Shown: positions 11,984 through 23,823, numbered from the stretch's first letter. The stretch is DNA of 64,000 nucleotides from Naganishia liquefaciens (GCA_013423385.1 BLZA01000023.1:1220820-1284819); one strand, 5' to 3'. Numbers and translations are program-made. The notes: generated by a model from the letters alone, not told the origin.

Positions 11984-12550
11984 TCAGAGCCCAGCATGGC
12001 CTGAGATGCATTCGTCGTAGACACAATCGATTGCTGGGGGCTTGGCCGCCTCGAATAGTAGTCTGACGCGAAATTTGCTCAGAAACTCGTAAAAGTCCAA
12101 CTGTGAAACGATCCAGCGCAAAGCGCATTCTTCACAGATCTTGCCCTTGCAGACAGCCAGTCTTAGGCAAGGCATTGCCCCAAAAACTTCGGCAAAAGTA
12201 ACGGACGTCACTTGCTGCTGTTGGAATAGCCCGATGATTGCACGTAGCTCGACGCCGTGTGCTTTGCCGATGTTGTAGCTCAGGCAATTCTTCCTATCGT
12301 GAGACATCACAGATATTGTGGACGCTGATCCTGGCGTTGGAGCTCGCCATGAGAGAGGAGCGATAGTAGTTTCCGACACCTTGGTAAAGATTGGATCGAA
12401 TTTCGAGAGCTCACTATAGTTTGAGGGATAAACGGTCGCAGACTGTGAGTAAATACTCGAAAAAGTGCTGACTGGCTTTCTCCCGCCGGATTGATACGAA
12501 CCCCTTCCATGACGCCGGGCACGGCTTATCATACTGCACCAGTTCGCCAT
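11984..12550 (-). CDS. Hypothetical protein with C-x2-C-A-x2-W-I motif
   Basis: Unrecognised frame of 188 residues starting MANWCSMISRARRHG. A Ser/Tyr-rich N-terminal half is followed by a more ordered part: HGVELRAIIGLFQQQQ, TFAEVFGAMPCLRLAVCKGK, then KICEECALRWIVSQLDFY and a last Cys pair in AIDCVYDEC. The Cys pairs hint at a small metal-binding fold, but RING or IBR spacing is not met. It resembles the neighbour at 10749-11261 in length, layout and the C-x2-C-A-x2-W-I signature, so the two may be divergent paralogues. No signal peptide. Confidence 0.42.
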   Translation of the reverse strand: MANWCSMISRARRHGRGSYQSGGRKPVSTFSSIYSQSATVYPSNYSELSKFDPIFTKVSETTIAPLSWRAPTPGSASTISVMSHDRKNCLSYNIGKAHGVELRAIIGLFQQQQVTSVTFAEVFGAMPCLRLAVCKGKICEECALRWIVSQLDFYEFLSKFRVRLLFEAAKPPAIDCVYDECISGHAGL

Positions 12551-13603
12551 GCAGGCGATGAGAGCCAGAGGTGAGAAGAACGGGGAATGCTGCGCGCTCG
12601 AGTGGAAACCGAGGTGAAGGGATTGCAGAATTTCTGACAGCTGGCACGGGGTAAGCGTATAATTATGTCGGTACGACCAGACGTTGCGACGGATTGATAA
12701 CGATACACGACTTCTCAGATCGAGTCGTGATGTAGAATGATGAAGATGTCATTTGCGTTCAAGGTAGATCTAGAGATTATAGAGATAAATTGTGATACAA
12801 TGGTGTAGCCGGCAGATGACTTTCGTGCTTTGGGGGCGTTTTTCATCTGCCGTCGGCATGGCTTCCTTTGTGCAAGTTTAGTCGTCGTCGCAATGCAGTG
12901 TCATCTCCCTTTCTCCGTATTGACTTCCTAAGAGCCTAGACTTTGAACCACCCGTCGAAGCCATCCTCGGAAGAGAGCTTGGTGACAGGGGCTTTCTGAT
13001 CACCTCATCAAAAAGGTATCAATGGTGAATGGTAAAAGATTCGATTTTGTCGCTTTCTCGGCAACTGACGGGAATCGTCCTACGTCTGGAAATCGGGTTC
13101 AAAGTATTCGATGGATCAAAAGCTTCATGTGGGCTGACGTGAAAGACGATCCTACTGTGTTCATGATACATCCTTTGTGAACCCAAAATCAATACAACTC
13201 CAGCGTCATGTACGCTTAAGGATACTCTGTTCATTCGATCTTGCGTTGTGGGGAGATTCTGTTTACCTGTTCTCAGAACGCGAGAATCTGTTTGCCTGTT
13301 CTGTGAAACAGACAAACCCATAATGAATACTGTGCGAAAGGGCCCAAAAGGGCATTGCTCTAGAGAATCAAAATAAACACTGGAAACTTCACTCCGCTTG
13401 CAAAAGCTGGAATGTGTTGTTAGCTGTGTAGCGGAACAAGTGGAGCAATTGCCTTATGCTTTCGCGATTCATGAAAGGCAAAAACGCTGTGAGGAATGCT
13501 CGAGCTATTGCTCGTATCGCCGAACAGAGAACCTCAGGAATTGGGCCAGCTGCCGCCGGTACCGGAACGCGAACGTTTCGGAAGCAGCGGAAACAAACCT
13601 GGG
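12551..13603. other. Intergenic region, about 1 kb
   Basis: Largely AT-richer than its surroundings, with no convincing gene. A minus-strand frame at 13389-13715 (MRRFSGQSALRFF...; contains VCFRCFRN) overlaps the next frame and could be its 3' exon, but no splice junction is clear. The short motif attctgtttacctgttctc recurs imperfectly at about 13257-13302, giving a local repeat. Confidence 0.3.
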
Positions 13604-14131
13604 TCATGCCGTCATGTGCCCCGCCAATGTGATCTGTGGCTGATTCACATGAGGTCGATCGCCAGGCACGGGAGGCAAAGAAGCGTAAGGCACTTTGGCC
13701 AGAGAAGCGCCGCATTCAAAACAAACAATCGTAGCCGACACACGCTGACAAGCCTTCAGTGGGCAATAGACTTTTCTGCTGTCGGGGTCAGCGATCTGGC
13801 TGCGGCTCGTACGCCTCTTGCTGCCTGGTGACAGCATACCCGAGATTGGTGTCGGAGAGCTTATCGAAGTGCCGAGATGGATGAAACATCTCCAGGTCGA
13901 GGGTGGCGGATTTTCATATATGTAACGATAGGAGGTACGAGGAAAGTCTTTGATGTGAAACGTTACCAGAACCCTCATATCCACCATTCGATACATCAGC
14001 CCGCAACCCTTCTTGGCTGGACCATAGCGATCTCGACTCACTTTTTGCACCCTACGCCAGATTTCGAAAGCAGGTCTTTCGGGGCTGAACGCATCGGAAC
14101 CACATTCCTTACAATCAAGTGAATTCCCCAA
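13604..14131 (-). CDS. Doubtful hypothetical Cys-containing frame
   Basis: A 175-codon frame starting MGNSLDCKECGSD, with a later segment RKVYCPLKACQ..VCFECGASLA that has paired cysteines as in zinc-binding modules. It may contain an unspliced intron (a good donor, gtgagt, at about 14041). Its ATG overlaps the 5' end of the GH71 gene on the other strand, so either this start is wrong or the frame is not a gene. It is kept because the Cys pairs echo the two frames to its left. Confidence 0.22.
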   Translation of the reverse strand: MGNSLDCKECGSDAFSPERPAFEIWRRVQKVSRDRYGPAKKGCGLMYRMVDMRVLVTFHIKDFPRTSYRYIYENPPPSTWRCFIHLGTSISSPTPISGMLSPGSKRRTSRSQIADPDSRKVYCPLKACQRVSATIVCFECGASLAKVPYASLPPVPGDRPHVNQPQITLAGHMTA

Positions 14132-14136
14132 GGAGA

Positions 14137-17100
14137 ATGTACGGTCGGACAGTCGTCCTCGTGGGCCTTACAATATGCCTCGCTATACTGCAACAAGCGC
14201 AAGCATTTCCTCGTTCGTGGTCTCGCTCGGAGTCCCACATCAAGCGATCCGGAAGGCTTCATTCCCGGGCTACGACGATACCAGATGGTTGGGCATACAC
14301 TGATTGCGTAACGGATACCGGCAACCCTAGGGGACTTCAGGGATACAGCTTTGATAGCTCGGCCATGACCGTCAACCTGTGCATCACGACGTGCCAATCC
14401 AAGGGCTTTGTGAGTTTTAGCAACATTATACAAACTGGACATCGGCTAAGTCTACCTTACAGGTCCTAGCTGGTTTGCAATATGGCCGTCAATGTTACTG
14501 CGGAAATGCTATGGGTATGTATCGATATCTTCGCAAAGGCTTTACCCGCTCATGTTATCCCTCAGCGGAGGGCTCCGGAGCCTCAACCACGGGATGCACT
14601 ATGCCTTGTGCCGGTGCGAGTGACGAGCAATGCGGAAACGGGTATAGATCCAGCCTTTACACATACGTTCCCAGTGTGGCGAAATCCCTGGGCTGCTACG
14701 TCGATTCCGGATCGCCCAGGTTATTGCCGTCATACTCTTTCTCGTCGTCGAGCATGACTCCGACTTTATGCCAGAGTACATGTTTGAGCAAGGGTTACAC
14801 TATTTCTGGTCAGTTCGGAGGTATCGTTCATCTCGGAGTCTTGCTGATATCGTGCACGCATCGACAACAGGCACCTCGTATGGGACTCAATGCTACTGCT
14901 CCTCTACTGCGCCTCCTGCAACCGCTAAGACTGCCGACTCTGACTGTTCCATGAAGTGCGCCGGGTCCACCGCAACGTGCGGAAACGCCTGGCGCCTGAA
15001 TGTGTATTCAATCTCCGATACCCCAGTGGTCACGTCACCTGCAACCACCTCAGCAATCAGGACTAGCACTACCTCAACGCCGACGACGACGACAAGCAAG
15101 CCAGTAGCCACGTCTTCGATTCCTGCGAATCCGACCTCCCCGGTTTCTCTGGGTTGCTATCTGGACAATTCGAGCGATAGGACAATGTCCTATTCCGCCG
15201 GAGGTTCGAGCAGCATGACTCCCGCGCTGTGCCAGTCCTTGTGTCAGGATGCGGGATACATCTTTGCAGGTATGACCTACATAGACGTTGACGGTATAAC
15301 GATCTGATTGTTTTCCCAACAACAGGTGCCAGTTATGGGCGCGAATGCTGGTGCTCGAATTCCGCTCCGGCTGCAAGTGCTAAAACGGCAGATACAGAAT
15401 GCTCGATGGCATGCACGGGGGATGCGAAAAGTATCTGCGGAGCATCCTGGCGCCTGAGCATTTGGCGGGTGCCCGCACTCACGCCCACAACCTCTAGGGT
15501 CACATCACCAATCACTTCAGCGATCAGGACCAGCACTACCGCAATCCCGACGACGACAAGCAGGCCAGTGGCCACGTCTTCGATTCCTGCGAATCCGACC
15601 TCACCCGTTTCTCTGGGTTGCTACCTGGACAACTCGAGCGATAGGACAATGTCCTATTCCGCCGGAGGTTCGGGCAGCATGACTCCCGCGCTATGCCAGT
15701 CCTTGTGTCAGGATGCGGGATACCTTTTTGCAGGTATGACTTGAACGCTATCGATGGTGTAGCAATCTGACCTTTTTTTTTCTCAACAACAGGTGCCAGT
15801 TATGGACGCGAATGCTGGTGCTCAAATTCCGCTCCGGCTGCAAGTGCTAAAACGGCAGATTCAGAATGTTCGATGGCATGCACGGGCGATGCGAAGAGCA
15901 TTTGCGGAGCGTCTTGGCGCCTGAGCATTTGGCGGGTGCCCGCCCTCACGCCCACAACTTCTAGCGTTACGCGTATCACGACGACCACGGCCAGGGTTAC
16001 GTCAACGACTTCAAAGGTTACTTCTACAACGTCCGCGACTCCAAAGCCTACGCCAACTGTCGGATCGACTTGCGTAGCGAGAGATGGAGGAGAGAAGAAA
16101 GTCTGGGCGCAGTGAGTCATGCTACCTTTCCATCCTCACTCTGTTGATTGAACAATCTTCAGCCATATCGTCGGCAACACCTATCCTTATACCAAAGATG
16201 ATTGGAGAAGAGATATACAGTTGGCTCAGGCCAGTGGCATGTGAGTGCGATATCGATCATCAAGCTGACCTGGGCTGATGCCTGCGATAACAGCGATGGC
16301 TTTGCCCTTAATTTCGGTCTCGACTACTGGCAGCCCGCTCGTATTGCCGACGCCTACGCGGTGGCAGCGGAATTAGGATCCACTTTCAAGGTAGGTCCCG
16401 CCATGTAAAGCAAGCAGCATAATCTAACAAGTCTCAACAGCTCTTCCTCAGTCCTGATATGGACGTCATCGAATGCGTCTCCACCAACAACTTGGCCTTG
16501 ATTCAAAACTACATTGCGACCTACCAAAATCACACGGCAGCGGCAAAATATGGCGGAAAGTCAATCTTGACGACTTTTGCCGGCCAGAATTGCAGATTTG
16601 GTCAGAGCGATATGAATAAGGGGTGGCAGCTGGCTATGAATGGCTATCGAAACTCGGTAAGTAAAACTCAGGTAGCGCATAGCGTTTCCTGACATTGGAG
16701 AATCCGCTTCAGACGTACTTTGCGCCTGCTTGGACGGAAGGACCTGAAAAATTCAGTACCTACGACTTTGACGCCTTTGTCAATTGGGGAGCCGCCTGGC
16801 CCAGCTCGACGTCCGATATTGATATGGCTGACGACAAGTACACCATGTCGAAGCTTGGAACACGAAAATTGATCGCGACGGTGTCTCCAATCTTCTTCAC
16901 TCACTTTAGTTGGAAGGTATGTTTGTCAAAACTGTCCTTCAAGACGCCTCGCTGACAGCATATGCAGAACTGGCTGTATCGATCTGATGACTTTATGATG
17001 TCACAAAAGTTGGAGCAATTGCTGTGCATGCGCAACCAAATCGATCAAATAGAAATCATCAGTTGGAATGACGTGAGTCGCCTACAGTCTTACCTTAAGC

Positions 17101-17841
17101 AGCTCGCTGACGTATCGCACTAGTACGGAGAAGCTCATTACATAGGGGACATTGGTGGCGATCAACCACCGGAAAGCAGGTTATACACCACGGGCAGTAA
17201 GTCAGAACCCTCTGGCTTGTTTCCGCTCGCTGACTTTTTCGCTTTCGCAGTCCCCCATACCGATATCTTGCCCCTGATCAAATATTATGCCACGGCATGG
17301 AAGAATGGTGCTTATCCAAAGATCACGCAAGATCAAGTTTTCATCATGGCTCGTCCCCACCCTGCAAACGCAGTGGCATCTGGCGACAGCATCGGAGCCC
17401 CGACTGGACGTGATAGAGTGAGTCCGCTTCCTTCTCCAACAGAGTTCCCATACTGATGCTGTCGCAATCCAGTCTCAGGACAACTTTTACGCTCAAGTCC
17501 ACTTGACGGCACCGGCTGTGGTGTATTTGAAAACGAACAATCAGTCTACGACGTTTAACGGTGTAGCCGGGGTCAATCGTTTCGAGGCTCCTCTTGAAAT
17601 AGATTCCGGAGTCGAGGTTCTGGTTGTGAGTAGAGTCGACGATCTTCGTTTTACGCTGGCAACCTGACGACGTCGTTGCGGCAGGGACGAAACGGCGCGA
17701 CTGTCATGTCCGTGACAATCCCAGACTACACTTTCACCGCCAATCCTGTCCGATACAATTTCAGTACGTCGATTCGCGGCTGTCGCTTAAAGCATCACAC
17801 TGATTTCGCCTTTAGACTATTACATCGCCTCATCTACTTGA
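14137..17841 (+). CDS. Secreted GH71 alpha-1,3-glucanase (mutanase) with four N-terminal WSC domains
   Basis: Predicted extracellular hydrolase of alpha-1,3-glucan. A signal peptide (TVVLVGLTICLAILQQAQA) is followed by four WSC modules (about 14290-14665, 14690-15010, 15145-15465, 15610-15935) with the usual Cys pattern (YGRQCYCGN, YGTQCYCSS, YGRECWCSN twice), linked by Ser/Thr/Pro tracts. Then the GH71 barrel: HHIVGNTYPYTKDDW, GIDGFALNFGLDYWQ, FKLFLSPDMD, LTTFAGQNC, YFAPAWTEGP, ISWNDYGEAHYIGD and a beta-rich C-terminus. Sixteen exons fit one frame (963 residues): 14137-14409, 14463-14514, 14566-14808, 14871-15269, 15326-15733, 15793-16111, 16163-16240, 16294-16390, 16441-16656, 16713-16916, 16968-17072, 17124-17196, 17251-17417, 17473-17625, 17685-17763, 17816-17841. 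An ATG at 14119 is in frame, but 14137 gives the better signal peptide. WSC domains probably bind wall glycans. Confidence 0.95.
15040..15970 (+). repeat. Tandem duplication of a WSC module, linker and intron
   Basis: About 465 bp (roughly 15040-15505) is repeated directly afterwards (roughly 15506-15970) with few differences. Each copy carries the Thr-rich linker, SLGCYLDNSSDRTMSYSAGG, the phase-1 intron (15270-15325 and 15734-15792) and YGRECWCSNSAPAASAKTAD. The introns are also alike (gtatgac... acaacag), so the duplication was at DNA level. Confidence 0.9.
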
Positions 17842-18197
17842 GCGCATCCGGTCGTTTCTCTAGTCAAGGTTCAGAAGGTTACGAAGCGCAAGATACGCAC
17901 GATTTCCGGCGCACATCGGGTCGAATAAAGTTCTGCAGTGCAGACGGCGCCAGAGTTGCCTTGAATTCGAACGTACTTGCTTAATGTGTATTTGTAGTAA
18001 TTGGTTTGCAATGGGCGGTGTGTAGGGTCGGGATAGTAACGCTAGGCTGTATCATAAAGACTCTTATAGACGTGTATCTATAATGATTTTGGAACCGACG
18101 CAAGAACGTCTCGGGTATGTAGCTACTTTACAAAACGTGTACAGGAAGATGGGGCCCTGTAAAGTGATTTACAAACGGAGAAACACGACGCTCCCAC
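17842..18197. other. Convergent 3' region
   Basis: The 356 bp between the ends of the GH71 and PAP2 genes. Moderately AT rich after 17975, presumably both polyadenylation regions. No gene seen. Confidence 0.4.
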
Positions 18198-19672
18198 TTA
18201 TACAAATCTCGGCGCCTCCTGTCCGTGCTTCGTCGCATCATTCAACGGCACCTCCACCGTCGGCACCTTTCCGTCCCCTCCACTCGCCGGGACGGGCGGA
18301 TACCCAGCATACATCGTACCGCTGACGTTCCCGGGGTAATGATGACTCGCATGCGGTGCCGCCGAGGGTATCAGCGGGGACGCAGCGTTGGTCGTATAGC
18401 CCCCGCCGTCATTGCCGCCGCGCGTCAAGTGTTCATCACCGATGCTGGGACGTGGTTCGGCCATGCGATCGTACGAGGGCTGGGATGTACGCATGTAGGC
18501 TGCGCCGCCGTTAGTGAGCGCCGAGGAAGACGTTGTGGGGAGGATGGGCCCGTGTCTTGCGCTTGTCGCGGGATCCTCCGCGTCGGGGATAAAGTCGGGT
18601 CCTTCCTCTGCCGAAATGTGGGCATTCTCGTGCGCGATCCTGGGAGAGTATGGACGATGACATGCTTCGGCGGCGAGGGGAGGATAATACTGTCGGTACG
18701 AGTACCACGCCATGAGGGCACCAATGATTCCGCCTGCAATGACGTCTGTAGCGTGGTGTCGGTAGTCCATCGTACGGGAGATACTGATTAAAGAGGCCGA
18801 AGCGATCGGGACGAGGAGAATCCAGGATTTGATCGTGTATCCTCGTTTGTTGAGGACGTGCATCTTGCCGGCGAGGAACAAGGCGAGGTAGACCATGCCG
18901 CACCACCCGAATGAAGAGTGGCCCGAGGGGAAGGAGCGGAATCCGTCATTGAGGAGGTCTGTCCGAGTGCAGATTCGCCATGAAGTGAGGCCGTGGATGG
19001 GATTGGAGGTATAGTCGAGGGGAGGCTCGCAGCGGCCGAACAAGTCGGGTCGAGGGCGGCCGACGGTGATCTGAAAAACGGAAAGGGGTCAATGGGTGGA
19101 TCTGGTACCACGAGGGGCCCCTTTTGCGACGCACCTTGATGATGTCTGTCAACGTGACCGTCAAGCCCAAGCTCAGACCAAGACCCAGAGCACCAACTTG
19201 CGCATCGTAAAAGCTCCGGGTGTACAATCCCGCCGTCAACAGAATCACGAGAAGCGGAAACACTCCAGCGATGAGCGCGAGCGCCCAAACCTGTCACCAG
19301 TGACGCATGAGTCGAGGTGTCATTCGCTAGGGAGTATAAGTGCGTACGGGTATACGTTCGTGTTCGGCATAGGGGTGCGCGAGCGACTCGTCCGTAATGG
19401 AGAACAGCCGCCGGTACCCATTAATCTTGTCGAGCAGATAAAAGATTGCCCTGCGTCCGCGTCGTCAGCCTACACACTTGTCAGTCACCCGACAAGCCCA
19501 CTTACCAGAGAAAGATGGTGAGGATCCAATCGCTCAGATAGCTCGCGATCATCTTGTTGCGCCGCGTCTTGTCCATCGTGCGCCATCCGCCCGTGCCCTT
19601 TTGTGAATGTTTCTTGTGGTCTGCGGCATAGTAGCCGCCTCGAGTCGGCATGGTGAACTTGAACCGGGACAT
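18198..19672 (-). CDS. PAP2-family lipid phosphate phosphatase (DPP1/LPP1-like), membrane
   Basis: Integral membrane phosphatase of the PAP2 superfamily; fungal members dephosphorylate diacylglycerol pyrophosphate, phosphatidate and related lipids. The three catalytic motifs are intact: K-x6-RP (KITVGRPRP, across the 19070/19135 junction), PSGH (FPSGHSSFGW) and SR-x5-H-x3-D (SRTMDYRHHATD). Several hydrophobic helices surround them (VWALALIAGVFPLLVILL, ALFLAG, IIGALMAWY). The last about 130 residues are a hydrophilic, Pro/Ser-rich tail. Exons: 19672-19506, 19450-19348, 19290-19135, 19070-18198, 432 residues. The start MSRFKFTMPTRGGYY is the first ATG in the exon. It could act on sphingoid phosphates instead; family confidence is high, substrate uncertain. 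Confidence 0.93.
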
Positions 19673-20183
19673 GGCGAGGGGCTGCAGAGTAATGGCCGAG
19701 CGGGGAACCGATGGTTTATAGGCACGACATGAAGGACATCCGTTGTTGGCGACTTCTCCTCACACGAGCTCCTCCTTTTGCGGGACGAAAGGGAATCAAC
19801 CTCCTCACTGCATGCATGCCAAGCCTGCGGATCCAAATCGCGCACTTGGTCGGATCCGCGCGCGTGACCAAATTCGAGCATAGCATGCATATAGCGCAGT
19901 CAGTTCAAAGCGTCGAGCATGGGATCAAGCTGTTGGAAAGACGACTGCCATGGCCGATTCGCGCAGGCAGCCGCGCATATGGACAATTATCGCATCAGGC
20001 AACACATCGGACAAGACACCGTACAAGTTTGACGTCAAAACACAGACGGACTACAGATGCGCAAAAGCAAGTGACGCAAGATCGAGAATTATACGCTAGA
20101 GGGAGAACATGACGAGTCCAACGCAAGAAGCCATCCAATGCGAGAGGTGCAGTTGAAGCTAGACACCAACGACAGGCTTGGAA
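19673..20183. other. Intergenic, PAP2 upstream region
   Basis: About 510 bp; upstream of the PAP2 start and downstream of the next minus-strand gene. A gcatgc-rich patch (ctgcatgcatgcc, about 19808-19820, and agcatgcatat at about 19883) stands out. No gene seen. Confidence 0.35.
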
Positions 20184-21873
20184 TCAACAGCTTTGACCTG
20201 CTTCGACATCGATCAGCCCACCAGCCTCTGTTGCAACCTTTTTGCGTTCTGAACTCACTTCATTGGCAGCAAGGATATCGCCCATCGGCTCCACTTTGAT
20301 CGTCTCGTTCAACAGCGGCGCCTCACCCGTCCGCGTATCATGAACAGCCGGGGCAGCACTTGTACCAGCGGATGCAGAAACAGAGGAATCACCGTCCTTG
20401 CTCTTGTCATCGTGTGCTACGACAGCCGTCGCCGTGGGGCTAGTCTTCTTCTTGCTCCCAAACTCCATGAACTGGCCGATACGGGCGCTGATTCTTCGGT
20501 GTACCTTTGTGTGGCTAGCAGGGGATCCGGAGGGTTTCTGATCGGGTATGCAAGGCGTGATTAATAGATTGTTCAGCTCCGAGGAGCAAGGCAAGCATAC
20601 GTCTTTCTTCTCTTCGGTGACGGGAGTGGGGATATCGAGCGGCTCTGCAGCGGGAACGGGTGCAGCTTCAACGGGTACAATGTGGCTGTAGATGGAAAGC
20701 GTCAGTGGACAACCGCACCAATGATCATGCGTGGACGCACGTCTCCTTGACATCCTCCGAATCTGTCACGCTCTTGGCGTCCTTTGCTTTCACCGCCCCA
20801 TCTTTCTTCTCTACGAGATCCAGCTTGCTAATCGTATCAACGACCTCTTCCGTTCCATCGCCCGTCTTTGCGGTATCTGCAGCCAACGCGGATCCGGTAG
20901 CGGGAACGCCGCCGCTGGAAGCCCCGTCGACGGGAGCGCGGGTGTCAGCCTTTGCTGGAATCAAGCCCTTGCTTTCGGAGGGTGTCGCGGGGGTCACGGT
21001 CATTGACGGGGCGGCGACAGCGGGAGGGTTTGACGGTTTGGCGGTCTCCTCGTCGGAAGATCCCGAGGACGACGTGCCGGAGGATGACTGGTAAAGGGTC
21101 AAGATTCGCGAGCGTTTCAAGATCAGAAGTCATTGTCATACCTGGGGTCCAGAATGGAAAGAGAAGATGCCGGACAGACGGGAGAAGAGAGATTTCTTGA
21201 CTTGCTGAACAGACATAGTATGTATGTCAGATGCTATGCGCCTCATTCCAGCGGGCAATATCGCACCTTTTTCTCTCGCTTCCTGCTCTTGTCCTTGCCC
21301 TTCGCTTCGTTGACTACATTGGCGTTCTCATCCTTGCCTCCTTCCTTTTGCTCCTGAATTGTCGCCGCGGTCTTAACATCCTTGACATCAACAGGCGCCA
21401 CCGTCGTTGCTTGCTTAGCTTCGTCTTGTCCAATCGCCGGTTTGATGACGGACGAGTCCGCGATAGGAGTGGAAGCATGGTTCGGCGTAGGGTTGATGAC
21501 AGCTGATGCCGAGTGTGGGGCGGAGATTGCAGATTCAGCGTTCTCGAGTGCCGGAGTTGTGGCTTTCTCTGTTAGGGGAGCAGTCGGGCTGAGTGAGTCG
21601 GCGTTCTGTGGATAAGGAGAATGGGGATCAGCGTCAGATTGTGACCTGATGTAGTGATGAAGCAACCTGCCTTGATGTCATCGGACGTTTCGGTAGACTT
21701 GGGTTCCTGAAATGCATGACAGGTCGAATGTCAGCATCCTTTCATTGAAACCGATAACGACAGATCACACGCACGTCAACCACATCTGGCGTCATCATAG
21801 CAGCCTCGTGCTTCCCCTCGAAGTCCAAAGCCGGAACGGGTACACGATCAGTAGAAGTCACGGGGGTAGACAT
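20184..21873 (-). CDS. Low-complexity protein, possibly Mug6-like (basidiomycete meiotic up-regulated 6 family)
   Basis: Seven exons fit a single 440-residue frame: 21873-21775, 21706-21671, 21605-21267, 21204-21142, 21087-20741, 20685-20601, 20537-20184. The protein is rich in Ala, Thr, Ser, Pro, Lys and Glu and looks mostly disordered. Two short basic-hydrophobic patches recur, KKSLFSRLSGIFSFHSG and HRRISARIGQFMEFGSKKK, of the type RRxSARxGxFxxxKKK that I associate with basidiomycete Mug6/PH-like proteins; I do not see the full PH domain. The second intron appears to use a GC donor (AAG|GCAGGT at 21671/21670), because the nearby GT would shift into a frame that stops soon. Function unknown; the family link is tentative. 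Confidence 0.65.
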
Positions 21874-22683
21874 GTCGTTTGCACGGTCGTATCAAGATGT
21901 GACGCCTGAGTACGCGGTTTGGGTGAGCGACGAGCGGGATGTGATGGGACGAGAAGAGCACTTGTATCAAGATGACTCGGGGGGATACAACGACTCGGCG
22001 GACACAAAGGACATCCCATCTCCCATCTGGTGGTCAAAGGGAGGAGACAATAGCGGGCTGCTGCTTGATGCGCTTTTGATGGGCGCAGCCTTGTCCAAGA
22101 TGGAGTTTCAGGATGAGCGTTTGAATATGCATCCGCTCGCGCGACTGGCTTGGCGTGTTTCGATATGCTTCTGCATGGGAAGAGGCTTTCCCACGTGAGC
22201 GGGTGTGGCTATGTGAGAATGAAGAATGGATCATTAGATTGCGTTACACAGGCACGTGTGGATAGCATGGAGACTGAAGGTAGTAGAGCAGCTATGGTAG
22301 CTCTTGTTATAAGCATAGAGCTCCCACGAAGCAGCGCAGAAGCTCGAAGGCAAGCATTAATTCGATACTGACCATGTCTATAAATCACATACAGTCTATT
22401 CGATACCGTCGAGAGGTATCTTCATTCAGGTCCCCCCGATGTGACGAGTGACTTGAACCTTAACCCCCGTCTACCTCCACGTTTAGTATTCCTTAGTCGC
22501 GGGAGGGAGGAAGCGATTGTCAGAAGCTCATCTCCGTAGATCTTGCGGCAGGTAGCGTTAGTCGCATTGCAAAGGATTTTAAGAGCAGGATCCGCTCTCG
22601 GTGTTAAGCGTGAAGCATTCGTCCATCACCTGCTTCGAGTCTTGCTCATTTACATTCCTTGACCGTTGAGGTTCCCCGATACA
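21874..22683. other. Intergenic, about 800 bp
   Basis: Upstream of the preceding minus-strand gene. A plus-strand frame of 108 codons (21872-22198) begins on the opposite strand of that gene's start codon; I treat it as chance. No other signal recognised. Confidence 0.35.
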
Positions 22684-23183
22684 ATGGTCTCCTTCTCGCT
22701 CGCCACTTCGACTCCTTTATTCTTCACAGTGAGCGTAGAAATAGTCGGCAAGCTCAGCCTGTTATTGTGTCTTGATGTCTGCAGGACACCGCGGACATGT
22801 ATTGGGGAAATCGGCTCGGGATTCTGGTTGAAAAAACGCTAGCAGACGTGCTTACCAACGGCAGCGACAAGCGGGAAGACAGCAGATCGCAGAAATCCGA
22901 TATACCGCTGAACCGGAAAGTCAGGCTTTCGTCCTGGGAGCCGCGTTCGAAGCTGCCTTTTGTTAGGAACTCATTCGCCAATCAGACAGGTGCTTGCTTT
23001 GAAGTGCTGTATGCCGACGGCTGTTTCCGGCAAGTCCCCTTGCGCATGATGTGTCGGGTATGTGCATCTCTTGCAAGGGCTTTCTATACAAGGACGTCCA
23101 TCAGGTTTAATCCCTCATTCTGCGGCGGGATACATTCCCAGAATGTGATCAAAAGCATCCTCGAGCACTGTGATGAGCGATAA
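22684..23183 (+). CDS. Hypothetical protein, two to three exons
   Basis: Unrecognised. MVSFSLATSTPLFFT (22684-22728) is followed by a plausible 56-nt intron (gtgagc..ctgcag, 22729-22784) that joins in frame to DTADMYWGNRLGILVEKTL..., open to 23183. The splice keeps a second long frame open, which is the main support. A further donor (gtatgt, 23058) may remove part of the 3' end. Hydrophilic, with a weakly hydrophobic N-terminus; no domain seen. Confidence 0.33.
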
Positions 23184-23823
23184 CCCAAGATCTTTCAATC
23201 TTACGCTGTCGTTCCAAGTTTCAGGAAGCAGTCCTGGCTGCGCTGGACGTCCGACTACTTTGTATCTCAAATGAGGCTTCGGGTTCACACAAGTCTTCAC
23301 GGACTAGGTGAGTGATGACTAGGGTCCTCATATGACCCTCTTCTTCCAAGCTACAAGTACATTTTAATGCCAATCAAGCACGCTGAGGGTCAAGTCTACC
23401 TCCTTGGACTTTAACCTTGATTCATCGTTCAATATGCATCTCTTGCGATGGCATGAGATTTGGCACATATACATGCGTTTGCAGTCTGGATGGCTTTGGA
23501 AATCCCTCTTGGGCGGGATTGCTCCCTTTGGCGGATGCCTGAACCAAGCTGCACCGTTGCAACGGGCGGAACGTATGAGGGACAGAATCTACAGTCGTTG
23601 AGTTGTTAACGCTGTGTCGGAGACTGGAGACTAGAAGATCCGAAGTGGCGAGAACAAACCAGAGTTGGCTGGCGGTGATTCGTCATGTCGCACCCGCCCC
23701 GCGCGATCGCTCGCATGGGCTCGTCCTGACGACGTGATGGTGTGTGTATAGGTAGTGTGCAAGATGTAAGGCCTTGCCTCTCATATGAGCAATACACGCA
23801 AAGGACTCGAGGAACTGCTCAAA
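23184..23823. other. DOA1 upstream region
   Basis: About 640 bp with short frames only (for example 23404-23601), none convincing. It should contain the DOA1 promoter. Confidence 0.35.

Noticed and set aside
21872-22198. 108-codon plus-strand frame
   Set aside because: Its ATG is the reverse complement of the Mug6-like gene's start region and nothing in it is recognisable.
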